A stretch of 64,000 bases of DNA. Origin: Aphrophora alni. Lineage: Eukaryota; Arthropoda; Insecta; Hemiptera; Aphrophoridae. Location: the NCBI GenBank assembly GCA_963513935.1, contig OY740771.1, positions 14,103,138-14,167,137 on the forward strand. The letters run 5' to 3'. The translations under genes and the position numbers were made by a program. The notes under the pieces were generated by a model. The model did not search any database and had not been told where the DNA came from. It saw nothing but the letters and a program-made list of their open reading frames with translations. Of the stretch, positions 11,975 through 23,370 are shown in pieces. The stretch's first letter is position 1. Each line of letters begins with the position of its first letter.

Positions 11975-12688
11975 CAGTGTATAAAATTTAGAAGGATACA
12001 TATACAGAAAATGCCAAATGGTAGAGTAGAAACAGAACCCACACTTCGTTATGTTAATTAGGTTTAATGATGTTTATAATATTTATAAAAAGAGTTGTGG
12101 TGTCTAGTTTGTTATGAACTTGTTACAAAGTTGTTTTACTTACAGTTGGATCGATGTGGTGATTGTAATAAAAGTTATTCTACCAGTAACTTTATTTTGC
12201 TAAATTCTATTTATGAAAATGATATGTGTATGTTACTTATGTATGTAAGCTATTGGAAATATCGTTCGGCATACAAAGTACAGTAACCTCCTAGACAGTT
12301 ATTTCACGAAAAGTCAAGAAATAAAATGTGTTTAGAAATAAGTCTCAGAGAAAGCATAAAATCAGCAATACTGCTAGAATAAAATCCTTCATTTGTTAAA
12401 AAAAAAAAAAAAAAAACTCACATTTTAAAATATAAAACTTAGAGAGAAGAAGAAGAAATCGATATGAAATTAAAACAATTAAATCTAGTGTAAATTTAAT
12501 GAAATTTAAAAAAAGTGGATTCACAATTTTTACTCCTAAATCTAAAATTTAATAAATTGAAAATAAATTTTGTAACCCCATGTGTCTAAAACTAAATTGT
12601 ATAAGTTTAATTAAAACGAAAATAAAGTATAAAGTAAAAATTAAAAAATTGTCATTTTAAAAATAAGTTGAAAAGGGCATTTTTTTAT
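11975..12688. other. A/T-rich sequence with poly-A run
   Basis: This contains an 18-base A-run at about 12398-12415 and generally A-rich DNA. No gene or element motif was recognised; the frame at 12095-12286 is unsupported. Confidence 0.5.
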
Positions 12689-13740
12689 TATACAGAGTGG
12701 GAATGAATCTTGCACTCCTAGGTAATTTCTGAACGAGTAAAAATTAAAACTTCTAATATTTGCCAAACCTCATAGGGTACGTCCTTCACTTTTTATAGGG
12801 TAAACATTTTTGTCGCTTTTTTAAGGAGGGACCTAAATTTTTTTCAAATAGCAACCCCTATCGTGAGACATATCATTTTGAAAGGCATAAAAAAAGGAAA
12901 TTTTAGCGACTTAAAAAGTCTCTACAATATCTCTAACCGAAACTATGGGGGGGGGGGGGTAGAAGTAAAATTTTGAAAGTTTTCTGTGATGGATATTAAT
13001 GGAAAAACTAAACATAAAACAATAAATTAAATTATTTTACATCGGACGTATTTAAATAAATGAACACACTTTCACATATTTTTATTCTTATTTTATCAAA
13101 CAACCCCCAATATTTGAAGTTTGGAACAAATTGGGCAATTTGTTTGTTTACCAATCACGTGACATTATTTTTAAAGGAATTGTCAGAGCAAACTGATGAC
13201 GTATAGAATAAGTCTCTATGACAACTTTGGTTGAAGTAATCAACTAACCCAACAAGAAATAAGGAAAAATTAAGGCCAAACTTAAAACTAATTCTCTTTA
13301 AAATGTTGTCACATGATGGGGGGTGGGAAATTGCCCAATTGGCATCCTCTTTTCAAAATTAGGAACGGTTTACTAAAATAGAAAAAATACATAAAAGTGT
13401 GTTAATTTAGAAAAATATGTCTGTTGTTTGAAAATTTAATCTGTATTTTCTTTTTTCATTCAATAATATCCATGACAAAAAAGAAACTCAAATTCAACTT
13501 CTAGCCTCCACAATTCTGATTAGATATAACTTGGGCTTTTTCAAAAAAATACTAAAATTTGTCTTTTTTATACCCTTCAAAATAATATGTCACATGATGG
13601 GAGTTGTTATTTGGAAAAAAAAATTAATGTCCCCCTTTAGGGGGATTAGCCTTCTTAAAAAGGGGGCAAAAATCTTATGAAATTTGGAGAAAGTTCTGAA
13701 ATTACCTAGGGGTTGCAAGACTTTTATCCCACTCTACATA
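12689..13740. mobile_element. foldback (long terminal inverted repeat) element, non-coding
   Basis: The left end 'cagagtgggaatgaatcttg' is answered at the right end by 'caagacttttatcccactct', and complementarity continues inward. 'cctaggtaatttc' pairs with 'gaaattacctagg', 'gacatatcattttgaa' with 'ttcaaaataatatgtc', 'atggatatta' with 'aatatccat', and 'attgggcaattt' with its complement near 13330. The whole 1.05 kb folds on itself around 13215. TA lies just outside both ends, as in Tc1/mariner-type target sites. A 14-base G-run sits at about 12945-12958. No transposase is encoded, so it must be non-autonomous. Confidence 0.75.
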
Positions 13741-14469
13741 TACTGTTATTTAGTGCCTTCATGAATCTAAAACTGAATAATAATATTTTTTAAGTAAGTA
13801 TACAGTTTAGATGAGATAAACGTAAGGCACAGTTAAAAAATATGTACATTTTTTTTTTAAGAATTTGCTATATATTATGTATATTTAAAAAAGTTGTTAC
13901 ATGATCTCAAGATAGTTAGCCTAAGTTCGATCTTTATGATACTCACGAAATCCAAAATTTTGACGAGGGTTTCCATATCTGCTTCTTTGGAAGGAAGAAA
14001 ATGTAAAATCAAAATAAATTAATATTTATTTAAAAAAATTGTATATTAATTTTGATAGTCATTTTAGACGTCAATTGGAAATTTATTAAACATATTTTCA
14101 CTTTTAAAAAAATCTGAAATTCCTTTGCTGAACGGTGTAAATATACAGTATTAAAGTATGTACCGTTGCATTGACAGAGAAACTAATAACTAAATAGGGG
14201 TTTTATAAGATCGTGTAAATAAAGAAATGAAAAAATGGGGGTAGCAACTCCATATTGGAGTTCTTGAGATAGTATATTTATCTTATCTTAAGGTATAATA
14301 AAATATAAAAAATAACGTTCCTTTTTATAATTTATTTTTAGTTTAGGCTATTATATTTTTAATTTTCGATTTAATCTCCTTTTTACGTTTAATTTTAATA
14401 AATGCACAATACACTTGAAAGTTCATATTTTATCATATGATATTCTAGAGTAACCGGATATGCTTGAAT
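13741..14469. other. AT-rich sequence with a short duplicated phrase
   Basis: The segment 14160-14280, including 'tattggagttcttgagata', is similar to 16695-16815, placing two related short blocks about 2.5 kb apart on either side of the palindrome and the long-TIR element. Otherwise no motif is recognised. Confidence 0.45.
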
Positions 14470-14886
14470 AACTGTAGTTATTTTTGACTTACCGCCAGCA
14501 ATCCTTGGATAATTCTATTTTGTTAATATTGTCATGTATTTATTCACAACACGTGTTTCGGACATTATCGTCCATCGTCGGGTGATAACACTTAGTTAAA
14601 ATATTCAACACAAAAATACAAGTAACACATAACATTCACGCACGAAAAACACAATATTTTAATATAATACTATGTAGTGCCGGCACGGTGACATTAAAAT
14701 ATTGTGTTTCTCGTGCGTGAATGTTATGTGTTACTTGTATTTTTGTGTTGAATATTTTAACTAAGTGTTATCACCCGACGATGGACGATAATGTCCGAAA
14801 CACGTGTTGTGAATAAATACATGACAATATAAACAAAATAGAATTATCCAAGGATTGCTGGCGGTAAGTCAAAAATAACTACAGTT
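14470..14886. repeat. nearly perfect palindrome, 194-bp arms, with hammerhead-like module in each arm
   Basis: The left arm 14470-14663 and right arm 14693-14886 are reverse complements with only a few mismatches, separated by 29 bases (about 14664-14692). Each arm contains 'ccgacgatggac' + 'gataat' + 'gtccgaaacacgtgtt' (plus strand 14770-14812, minus strand 14543-14588). This resembles the CUGANGA/stem II/GAAA core of hammerhead ribozymes found in terminal repeats of Penelope-like elements. No protein is encoded. The arms are far better conserved than surrounding repeats, so the inversion is recent. Confidence 0.85.
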
Positions 14887-15243
14887 CATATTTTAGTTGT
14901 CTGGGTCTGAATGACTTAACTCTCTTACTGATGTCCACCTCTCTTCTCATAGTTTTAGATTTTAAGATATCTTATAATTATTTAAAACGGTCACCTGAGT
15001 TATTAAGTTTTGATGAACAAAGAATTTTATTCCAGAAGAATTTCTGATTTTATGCTAAGGGTTAAATTTTATTTTGCATTGGACATTTGATATTTTAGGC
15101 TTTGCCGGAAATAACTGTCTATGAGGTGTAGTCTGACTTTACTGTACTACATAAGAATTATGACATTTTTAATGGCTTAACAAGCATAATAGATTTTCAT
15201 ATCTCACATACACATATGTAAAAGACAGTAATGATAAGAAGTA

Positions 15244-16676
15244 CAGGGTGTCCCATGAAGAGGTCGCTATCTTTGAACTAATATGACGAACATATGGATC
15301 ACTCTACAAACTTGACATTTTACTCTTATGTTACATACATATGTGAACAAAATTCGAGTTTCTTTTTTGTATGGTAAATCAAAATAAAATGGCGGAATAA
15401 CCAAGAGAATAGTAATATTCTCTGTATAACCACTTCCTCCAATAATGCAATGCAATTAAAATGTGCATTGCCATCAATTGAATCTCGATCAGCTGTTATA
15501 TTACTAACACAACAATAAAACATTTTGGTAGTTGTGTTCAATCAGTTTATGTGTGATATCTAACCTCGAAACAATGAATTTTTTAATGGAACCAAAAGTG
15601 AAATGTTGTTGCTTTTGAAAATAAATATGAAGCGATAAGGTGTTTTCAAAGAACCTCCTTAATGTGATTCCTCCATCTAGAAAATAAATTCATAAACGGA
15701 AAACTATGCTACTGGGATGCCAAAGTCGTCAGTTCAAAGGTATCCAAAGACAAACAAAATACATTTTGTACAAAACACATTTAGTTCACAGACTGCTGAA
15801 ACATGACCAGGCAAACCAGTGAAATTTTGTTCGAAGGTAATTGAAAAGTATAACGAAGATGCCGAGTGGTATGAAGGAATTGTATTCTCAGGTGAAGCTA
15901 CATTTTACCGAACAGAATCTGTAAACGGACATAATTGTAGTTATTATAACAGACAAAATCCACATATCTTACACGATGACGGCTTGAAGGTTATAAACTG
16001 TTGGGCTGCCGTCACAAAGGGTGGTGTTTTATCTTATGACATATCTCATAAAACGATGACTGTAAACAGATACGTATCAAAATTAACTTATCACATATCA
16101 CATAGTTCTTCATCTTACTCAGCAGGAGATGAGGTACTTTTTTTAAAATAGGATGGAGCTCGTCCTCAAAAATTTTATGTGGCGAAAGCAATTTTAGGAA
16201 AGGTTGTAGGAGAAACTTCATGGACTTGACAGTTTGCGATTTTTCCTATGGGGCTTTTTAAAAGAAACAAGTTAATTTATGATAAATATATAAATCAGCA
16301 AAATGATGAACAGATGATGATTGAAGAGGAATTACTGTTGATACCTCGGCTTATGATTCTTTTTTGTTTCGTTGCTATCAGTGCATAGATATTGACAGAC
16401 GGATCGTAAATAATTTATTACTGATAATTTTCTTTACACATTTTTATGTTATCTGCAAATCAACAATTTGTATTGGTTATAGTAATAAAATGATTGTGAT
16501 GAAAACGTACCATTATTTTGTTATTCCACCATTTTGTTTTGATTAATCGTAAACAAAATGAAATCTGAGGGTACGTTTTTTACATATCTATGTAATATAG
16601 CTCTAAAACGTCACGTTTGTAGCGTGTTCCATATGTCCGTCATATTAATTCATAAACCTCTTTGTGAGACATCCTG
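15244..16676 (+). mobile_element. Tc1/mariner-superfamily DNA transposon with long TIRs, inactivated
   Basis: The left end 'cagggtgtcccatgaagagg' is matched by the right end 'cctctttgtgagacatcctg', each bordered by TA (15242-15243 and 16677-16678). Inverted similarity continues for about 200 bp inward ('aatatgacgaacatatgga', 'aaaatggcggaataac' and their complements). Ends of the form CAGGGTGTCCCA with TA target duplication are typical of a large insect group of IS630/Tc1/mariner-type elements. It carries a decayed transposase (separate entry). Confidence 0.82.
15570..16340 (+). pseudogene. decayed DDE transposase inside the long-TIR element
   Basis: The remnant is recognisable in pieces. An N-terminal helix-turn-helix-like part lies around 15600-15770 in shifting frames. 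From 15819 there is a longer open stretch with IVFSGEATFYRTESVNGHNC, RQNPHIL and KVINCWAAVTKGGV. The family pattern is FSDE(A/S)TFH.....NRHN.R.W...NPH...E....KVNVWCA. The first catalytic Asp appears as Gly (SGEATF). Further on, 'DGARP' resembles QQDGAPPH, and 'PMGLFKRNKLIYDK' resembles the FLWG.LK..VY segment, but the SPDLTPLD region carrying the third acidic residue between them is missing. It cannot be catalytic. Confidence 0.7.
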
Positions 16677-16679
16677 TAC

Positions 16680-17405
16680 AATACAGCACACCTAACTGTA
16701 TGTGCTTTTGTACCAAGACAGAGAAATTTTAATATTGAACTTTTTTTAAAGGTGTAAACAATGGAAGGAAAAGAAGGGGTAGCACCTCAATATTGGAGTT
16801 CTTGAGATACGTACATACACTTGAGATCTGTGGTGAGTGGCGGGATGATAAAATGATGATACTTCAGATGCGTTATTGGTCCTAATAGTCAAGACACTCT
16901 CTTCCCCCACCCTTCACTTTACCTTACACTAGTGTCACGTGATTTTAAAAGGTTTTTTCTTTCTCTCGTATGAAAATTCTTCCAGTTCAGATCCTTAAAT
17001 TAAGTTCGTAGACGAGGAGATCGTAATTTATTCACTGATTAGATTGGAAATGTTAAATAAAATAAAATGCTACACAAACGTTGTACCAATCATTTAAAAA
17101 ACAGCCAGATCCATTTCCGAGTTCAATAAATAATTAATTATTGTTATTAATAATAATCAAATGTAGACATTGGATGTACAATATTGTAATGGCATTGGCT
17201 CAAACTGTATTTGTCTATCTTGTGAAGGCATTGGAGTTAGGGGGTGTGGTTAAATTGCCTTCTTGTTGCTATATGCAAGAAGTCTAGTCTTTTTAGTTCA
17301 GTTCCACAAAGCTTGTTTATATTTGTAGAATTGCAGGTTATAATTTAATCATTTAAACATCAGCTCGTTGAAAGTGTTTGTTGTGCTTTCACTCATCTGT
17401 TGATG
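16680..17405. other. unannotated AT-rich sequence
   Basis: Apart from the phrase at 16770-16815 shared with 14230-14280, no gene or element motif was recognised. Confidence 0.45.
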
Positions 17406-17626
17406 TAAAATAAAATCAACAATTATATTTCAAATGAAAAATATACGACCTAGACTGGGAATCGAACACAGGACCTTTGGCTTTACGCGTTCTGTGTTCG
17501 ATTCCCAGTCTAGGTCGTATATTTTTCACTTGAAATATTATTGTATTTTCAATACCTGCTAAGTAAAAAATCGTATAAGCGGAAAAATTAATAAATTTAA
17601 TTTAAAATAAAATCAACAATTATATT
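17406..17626. mobile_element. inverted tRNA-like SINE fragment flanked by 24-bp direct repeats
   Basis: Identical 24-base direct repeats ending 'tcaacaattatatt' lie at 17406-17429 and 17603-17626. Between them, the arm 17430-17470 ('gactgggaatcgaacacag') is the reverse complement of 17492-17540 ('ctgtgttcgattcccagtc' then 'taggtcgtatatttttca'). The sequence 'tgttcgattcc' fits a Pol III box B / tRNA T-arm. The structure is therefore two copies of the 3' half of a tRNA-like SINE head in inverted orientation around a 21-base spacer, with what looks like a target-site duplication outside. No intact box A is visible, so it is not a tRNA gene. Confidence 0.6.
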
Positions 17627-19400
17627 AAATTATAATTTGATAAAGTTTTTGTCATAATTAGAATTGTCAAATTAAATATTTGGTAAACATAATTTGTTTT
17701 TTTTGAGTTTTTCTAGGTTAGTTATATTTAGGTTGCCAACATAAGCAGACGATTTCAAGTTCATGCCATAAGTGTGGTTAGGAAAGTTTACAATTTGAAT
17801 GTTGTTTAAGTTTAAAATTGTGCTTTACTTTTTATTTAAGTTTGTGTTCAATACATTTTATTATGTAGAAAACATCAAAAATTAATTATAAACAACATTT
17901 TTCATTTTTTGTTTTGAATAAAGACTTCTCTATTTTATAATTTAGTTTTCAATTCCAAAATTAAGTGTGTTTTTACACCTCATTTAATTAATTCTTACTT
18001 CAAAACATCCTTTTCCTTAACTGTGATTTGGATTTGAGTCACAGCTCTTAGTGGTCGATGTTACAGGTCTTTCATCTCTGTCATCTACATCAGCACATGC
18101 AGAGTTTTACCTAATGGCTTTTGTGTCAATATTCATTGAATAAAAATACATTCTGCTAAAACGATTTTTCATCTATATGCAAGCATCGCTTTCCACACTG
18201 AGGCAAACAGTTTTGAATAGTTTATGACCTTAATTTATATTTTTCAATATCAAAATTGGTTATTTAAATTTCTCAAAGTAATTGGTTACTTGGCGTTTCT
18301 CTGAGAACAACTAAGATCAAAATTCACAGGTATTTCATTTGAATAGACATATATTCCAAGGAATGTTCGTTATTTAATCATTTAAAGACTATCAAATCGG
18401 ACAGAACAATATGGTGGAGTACCATCGTATTGGAAGTAGACGCATTCAAAATTGTATAGGGTTAACAGTGTAGATAATCAACATTTTCATGTCGTCACTG
18501 TTACCATACAATCAAAAAATATAGTAGCAGTAATCTTTCGGACAGTTATATTAGGTTGCTTTAACTCACTTTTGAGATGAATATTGTAGAGTGCTGGATA
18601 CCAGTAAGTGATAATTGTGTCCATTTCTTTTGCAGAATAAATTTAAATGAAAAGTTACTTCATCGCAATAATCTTCCAAATTAGGTTAAGTTACTTTATT
18701 CTGCTTCATTTACCATCAACACCATTGGAAGTGTACAATTAGAATAATTTAAAATTATAGAAAGTACAACAGTTGGATTTTAAACTTAAAATTTTTCTAG
18801 TGAAGAAATCTTTGAATTGAACCTCTAGTAATTCCTTTTTGAACAGTAAGGACGACTAATTTAACCTCATCTTCACCACAACCAATTTTAAAATATTTAC
18901 TAATTATAATGATTCACTTAACGTATTTTAAAATACAAACGACTCCCATGCATTGAGATATTCATGTCATAACTGCAAAATACTGACGGATGACAAACTG
19001 AATAGCTTCAACGAGGTCGCAAAAAGTATTAATTGAAAACATTTCACTTTACTCAAACATAATATTTATTGAGTTTTTCTAGTGGTTATCACTTTCACGA
19101 GATATTTATTTTAAATCCACGACTGAATAATTGTTTACTCCGCATCGTCATTCTAAGTGATTAGATACAACTGGTGACGTACTCTGGTTAGAATTTCGGT
19201 ATTAGGAACTCGATGTGGTGATCACTCATTACTTGGCTAAATCATCCCAATTCCATTCTTAAATTTAGAACACAAGATCTCCACTGTTCCCTTCCAACGC
19301 ATCCAATCAGCAACATCTTTCTCGTTCACCCACCTCTTGCAGGAACGTCACGACTACCCTACTATAGGGTTCTCTTTATACATATCTAGCTAGACCTCTC
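17627..19400. other. AT-rich sequence, nothing recognised
   Basis: Both strands were read for transposase, reverse transcriptase and RNA motifs without success. There is no open frame of note. Confidence 0.45.
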
Positions 19401-19410
19401 AGCTCTCCTG

Positions 19411-19836
19411 CTTCCTGCAGAAATCCACTCCAGTGCTTCACTAAATATGCCTCCTTTCCTCAAGGTGTGCGCTTTTATTTGCTTCCTGCAGAAATCCACT
19501 CCAGTGCTTAACTAAATATGTCTCCTTTCCTCAAGGTGTGCGCTTTTATTTGCTTCCTGCAGAAATCCACTCCAGTGCTTCACTAAATATGCCTCCTTTC
19601 CTCAAGGTGTGCGCTTCTATTTACTTCCTGCAGAAATCCACTCCAGTGCTTCACTAAATATGCCTCCTTTCCTCAAGGTGTGCGCTTCTATTTGCTTCCT
19701 GCAGAAATCCACTCCAGTGCTTAACTAAATATGCCTCCTTTCCTCAAGGTGTGCGCTTCTATTTGCTTCCTGCAGAAATCCACTCCAGTGCTTAACTAAA
19801 TACGTCTCCTTTCCTCAAGGTGTGCGCTTCTATTTT
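19411..19836 (+). repeat. 71-bp tandem repeat, 6 copies
   Basis: Units start at 19411, 19482, 19553, 19624, 19695 and 19766 with 'cttcctgcagaaatccactc', followed by 'cctcaaggtgtgcgctt'. The period is exactly 71 bp and copies differ at only a handful of sites (ttcac/ttaac, atgcc/atgtc/acgtc, ttttattt/ttctattt). Divergence is far lower than in other arrays here, so expansion is recent. Confidence 0.96.
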
Positions 19837-21270
19837 CCTCTTCTAATTTGATCCTCACTTCGCTTTTCTCCTCATTTTATCCGGTCATCACATTTTAAGT
19901 ATTCTTCTCAAAAATCTAATTATGAACACCGGACTTTCCTAACTAGAAGCTTTTCAGCAATTTTCACGAACACACAATATTACCCCATTCAAATGAGAAT
20001 TGATAATCCTCATATGACTTCACTAAGAAAATTCTATTAAACTCAATTTCTTCTCCAGGCTGTTAAATCCAATTTATCAATTCTGGATTTTACGTTCGAC
20101 TTTGTATCCTCCTTCTAATTACTACAATTCCCCAGTATATAAAGCGATCCAGTTCCTCTTAGAACTTCCACGTGGATCCCACGGGTTCATTGCACGCTTT
20201 TATGTATCTCTTCTTATCGCTTTCAGCCCTATCACTTTCATCTTCACCTCTCAACACGTATGATTTTTTTCCTGGAGTTGGTTTCTTCCGGAAAATGTAA
20301 GACATAACGTGTCCAAAGTTGAGATCTTCACGCTGATAGACAACTCTCCAAATTACTCCTGTCCTTGATTCCGTGGAGTTCGTCATGATCTAGTCAACTG
20401 TCATAAATTGCATGATGTTGAACAACTCTGCTTTACTACTGACTAAAATTCAAAACCAACTGAAAAATCTTCTTCATGCATCACTCAACTTAAACCCATC
20501 TTACAGTACTTTAATCATATTTTTTATTTCAGCAGGAAGTCAATATCTCTTCATTAATATCCAAAGTACATCAATGTCCACATTTCAATTCTATTATTAC
20601 TGCATTGTATTTTCTTTACCACATAAATTAAAAAACACCGACAAACTAGGATATTCACAAAAGTCGTTCAGCTGTTAAAAAATTCCAAATGACTGGTTGC
20701 TGTTATATACAGTTGGAATGTTCTTATAAAGTGGTTGTTCCATATTAATTCCAACGTTCTGGTAAGGCTTTAATTAGGGTCTTATAGTTTCTACATCGTT
20801 TGAAAATTTACGACTGTGTTCCTGGGTAGACGCCAGAATTCTGCTGCCAAAGTGGCATTTACAACTCAGCGGGATTGCATTGTAGTACTTTTTGTATTAT
20901 GTCTTTCCAATTTGAGTAAAATATTTAATAATATTGTGCATGTAGCTGATGAAAGGTAAATTTCTTATTATTTATTTATCTGCTCATTTTTTAACGTCAA
21001 AATTAACATGATTATAGCGATATCATCAGTTGTATATAATTATATTTGTAAGTTCATGTAGAGACTTGATTAAAAAGGCTATTGAAAAATCGTTTCGGTC
21101 ACCATTTAAAAAATATTTTATAATTTGTTCGATCATATTCGGCCAATAATACCTTGTATAGGACATACAAAATTTAAATTAAATTCCAATTTATAAAAAT
21201 ATTATTTTTGACTTAAAACTTCTTACATATATGTATTTGTAGAGAAATTATGATGAGTAAAAAATTGATG
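19837..21270. other. unannotated sequence around the 20159-20386 frame
   Basis: No transposon or RNA motif was recognised. The plus-strand frame at 20412-20678 is Ser/Leu/Phe/Tyr-rich and unsupported. Confidence 0.4.
20159..20386 (-). CDS. unrecognised 75-codon open frame
   Basis: ATG-initiated frame on the minus strand. The predicted peptide has ordinary, charged composition (REDLNFGHVMSYIFRKK, RGEDESDRAESDKKRYIKA) rather than the Asn/Lys/Ile-rich composition of chance frames in this DNA, and it lies in less AT-rich sequence. No domain, signal peptide or membrane segment is seen. It could be one exon of a host gene or a piece of an unknown transposon protein. Confidence 0.2.
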   Translation of the reverse strand: MTNSTESRTGVIWRVVYQREDLNFGHVMSYIFRKKPTPGKKSYVLRGEDESDRAESDKKRYIKACNEPVGSTWKF

Positions 21271-21995
21271 TCGAGTTTTTAGCGGATATATCCGCTTTGA
21301 GGTCTCCTGAGTCCAAAGAAGTAGATTTTTGAACGATGTTTGTATATCGTCTGCCATAGTACAGTTATGTAGGCTAAACCTTCACTCGTGGATAAATTTT
21401 AATCAAATTTGGCATTTGGGTTGGGCATATTTGGCTTTTTTAAATTTTTATTTGGCTCTGGATTTTTTTCTCATTTTGTAGAGAACTCCCAATTTGTGGG
21501 TAGAAATAAATTTCAAAATTGTTTACAAATGAAGTCTTTAAACGCCCAAAGAAAACAAATTAATTTTCGTCTCGCAAAAAAACTTAATGCACAATGAAAA
21601 CATCGTAAGAGTTGGAATTATTCAAAATCAGAGTAAACTATGTTGATAAAAATTTGTGAAAAGTGAATAATGTATTGTAAAAAGTGAATTACATTTCACG
21701 AGTAATGCTTAAAATACTGTAATGAAACCTGACAGTTATTTTGGCATATTGTTTTGGTTATAATTTTACATATTTTAATAAAGTTTGATCAAAATTTGTT
21801 GCATACATTTTAAGATATTCGAACATTTACTACGGCGCCCATATTTTGTTTTATCTTTTCAACGAAAAACTCCTGAACTGATGTTTCAATTAATTTAGAT
21901 CGCGAGCAATATGTCTTGCTCTACCCCTTACAGGCTAAATTTGATCAAAATCGGTAAAACCAACTTTTAGGAAATCCGAACTGTAAGTTTTCATC
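21270..21995 (+). repeat. dispersed repeat copy ('gatatatccg ... atcaaaatcggt' family), partial
   Basis: It opens with 'gcggatatatccgctttga' and 'gtctcctgagtcc' and continues to 'aatttgatcaaaatcggt' near 21940, the same order as at 22770-23370 and 39700-40345. The 62-codon frame at 21409-21597 lies inside and is not supported. Confidence 0.5.
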
Positions 21996-22769
21996 TTATA
22001 ACATTTCCATGAATTTTGATATTGTGAAAAATACTGTGGAACTTTTTTAAATAATGACACAAGAGACAAACCATCGGAAATAGGTTAATGAATATAAATG
22101 ACTCTGTTGGGAAAAGTTCTGCATGACGGAATAGTTGAACCTAACCTATATGTTTGACTGGACAAAGTTAATAAAGTAAAACACAACAATGCATAGAGCG
22201 GGGCGAGCTAATACACAGTCAACGTTTTGTCACGCTTTTGCAATTACTTTGTTGACTCAGTCCGACGATGCCACCGTTCATTTCGAGTAATCCGTCCGCC
22301 ATTACTGTTGTTCCATTTTGGATTAAACAATTGTAATCTATTTTTTTTTTTAGTTCATTGTAAACGCGTGGAATATTAAACACTCGGTGCTAATACCAAG
22401 AACTAAAAAAGTATACATTTTCTGTTAACCTATTTTCATCATATACTTTTTTATCGGTGGATTTTTAGAATCTAAAGAACATTAGTATATCTTTCCTTGT
22501 TTATATAAAGAGCTGTCATAAATGAGATTTAAAACTCATAATTACTTATAAAGTACGTTTAACTATATTGAACGGTCACAGAGTCTAAACTGCACAAACT
22601 TTTTTAAATACCATATTTAAAAAAACAAAACAAAAATAAATCAATCCCCACCGCCTCTGTTACGTCTACACGAAAACATACCCCCTCCCTTTATTACTGA
22701 TTACACAGTCATTTATACGTAGAATAAAGAAATTTATGTGATCGGTCAAATCTACGTAACGAGTGTTTT

Positions 22770-23370
22770 GTGGATATATCCATTTCAAGGTCCCCTGGGT
22801 TCATAAAAGTGGTTTTTTAAAAATCTAAAATTTGAAATAAGAAAAAAAAAAACATAAAACGACAGTTTTTCAAAAACGGCTTCAACGATTTTAATTAAAT
22901 TTTGGTTAAAATAGGCTCTATAATTCCGAAAAAAACAGTTTTGGTTGCCATCTCTTCAAAAATACCGGTTCGTGAGTTATACGTTGTTTAAACAAATCAT
23001 CGGAAATGAGGGTGATATAAAATACGTAATTCATAAAAAACGGTTCAACCGATTTAGTTTAAATTTTATGGAAACAATGTATACAAAATTGTAAGAATTA
23101 TTATGGTTGAGGAATAAAGCCAAAAATAAAAATAATCCTTGACACCTGACATTGTGAGGCAGATTTTAAACAGATATTTTTTACTTTGAAGACGTGTTTA
23201 TGGTACAAGTTTAGGTACTTATTTAATTTTTTTTTTTCAAAAACGACAGCCATATATCATTCGAACTTTTTGACTGCTAACTACAGAAACGTAGATGTAA
23301 AATGATGATTATTTTTGATTCGTTTTTAATTAATTTTGGGGATGAGTGAGTGAGAAAGTTTGTGTTCTAT
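22770..23370 (+). repeat. dispersed repeat copy, apparently full-length (about 0.6 kb)
   Basis: Left end: 'gtggatatatccatttcaag' and 'gtcccctgggttc'. Middle: 'caacgattttaattaaattt', 'cggttcgtgagttat', 'cggttcaaccgattt'. Right end: 'gagtgagaaagtttgtgt'. The same ordered landmarks occur at 39700-40345 and, inverted, at 53890-54440. No terminal inverted repeats or protein are visible, so the class is unknown. Confidence 0.6.

Noticed and set aside
17440..17515. Functional tRNA gene
   Set aside because: Only a box-B/T-arm-like 3' half is present, in inverted duplicate; no box A, acceptor pairing or complete cloverleaf.
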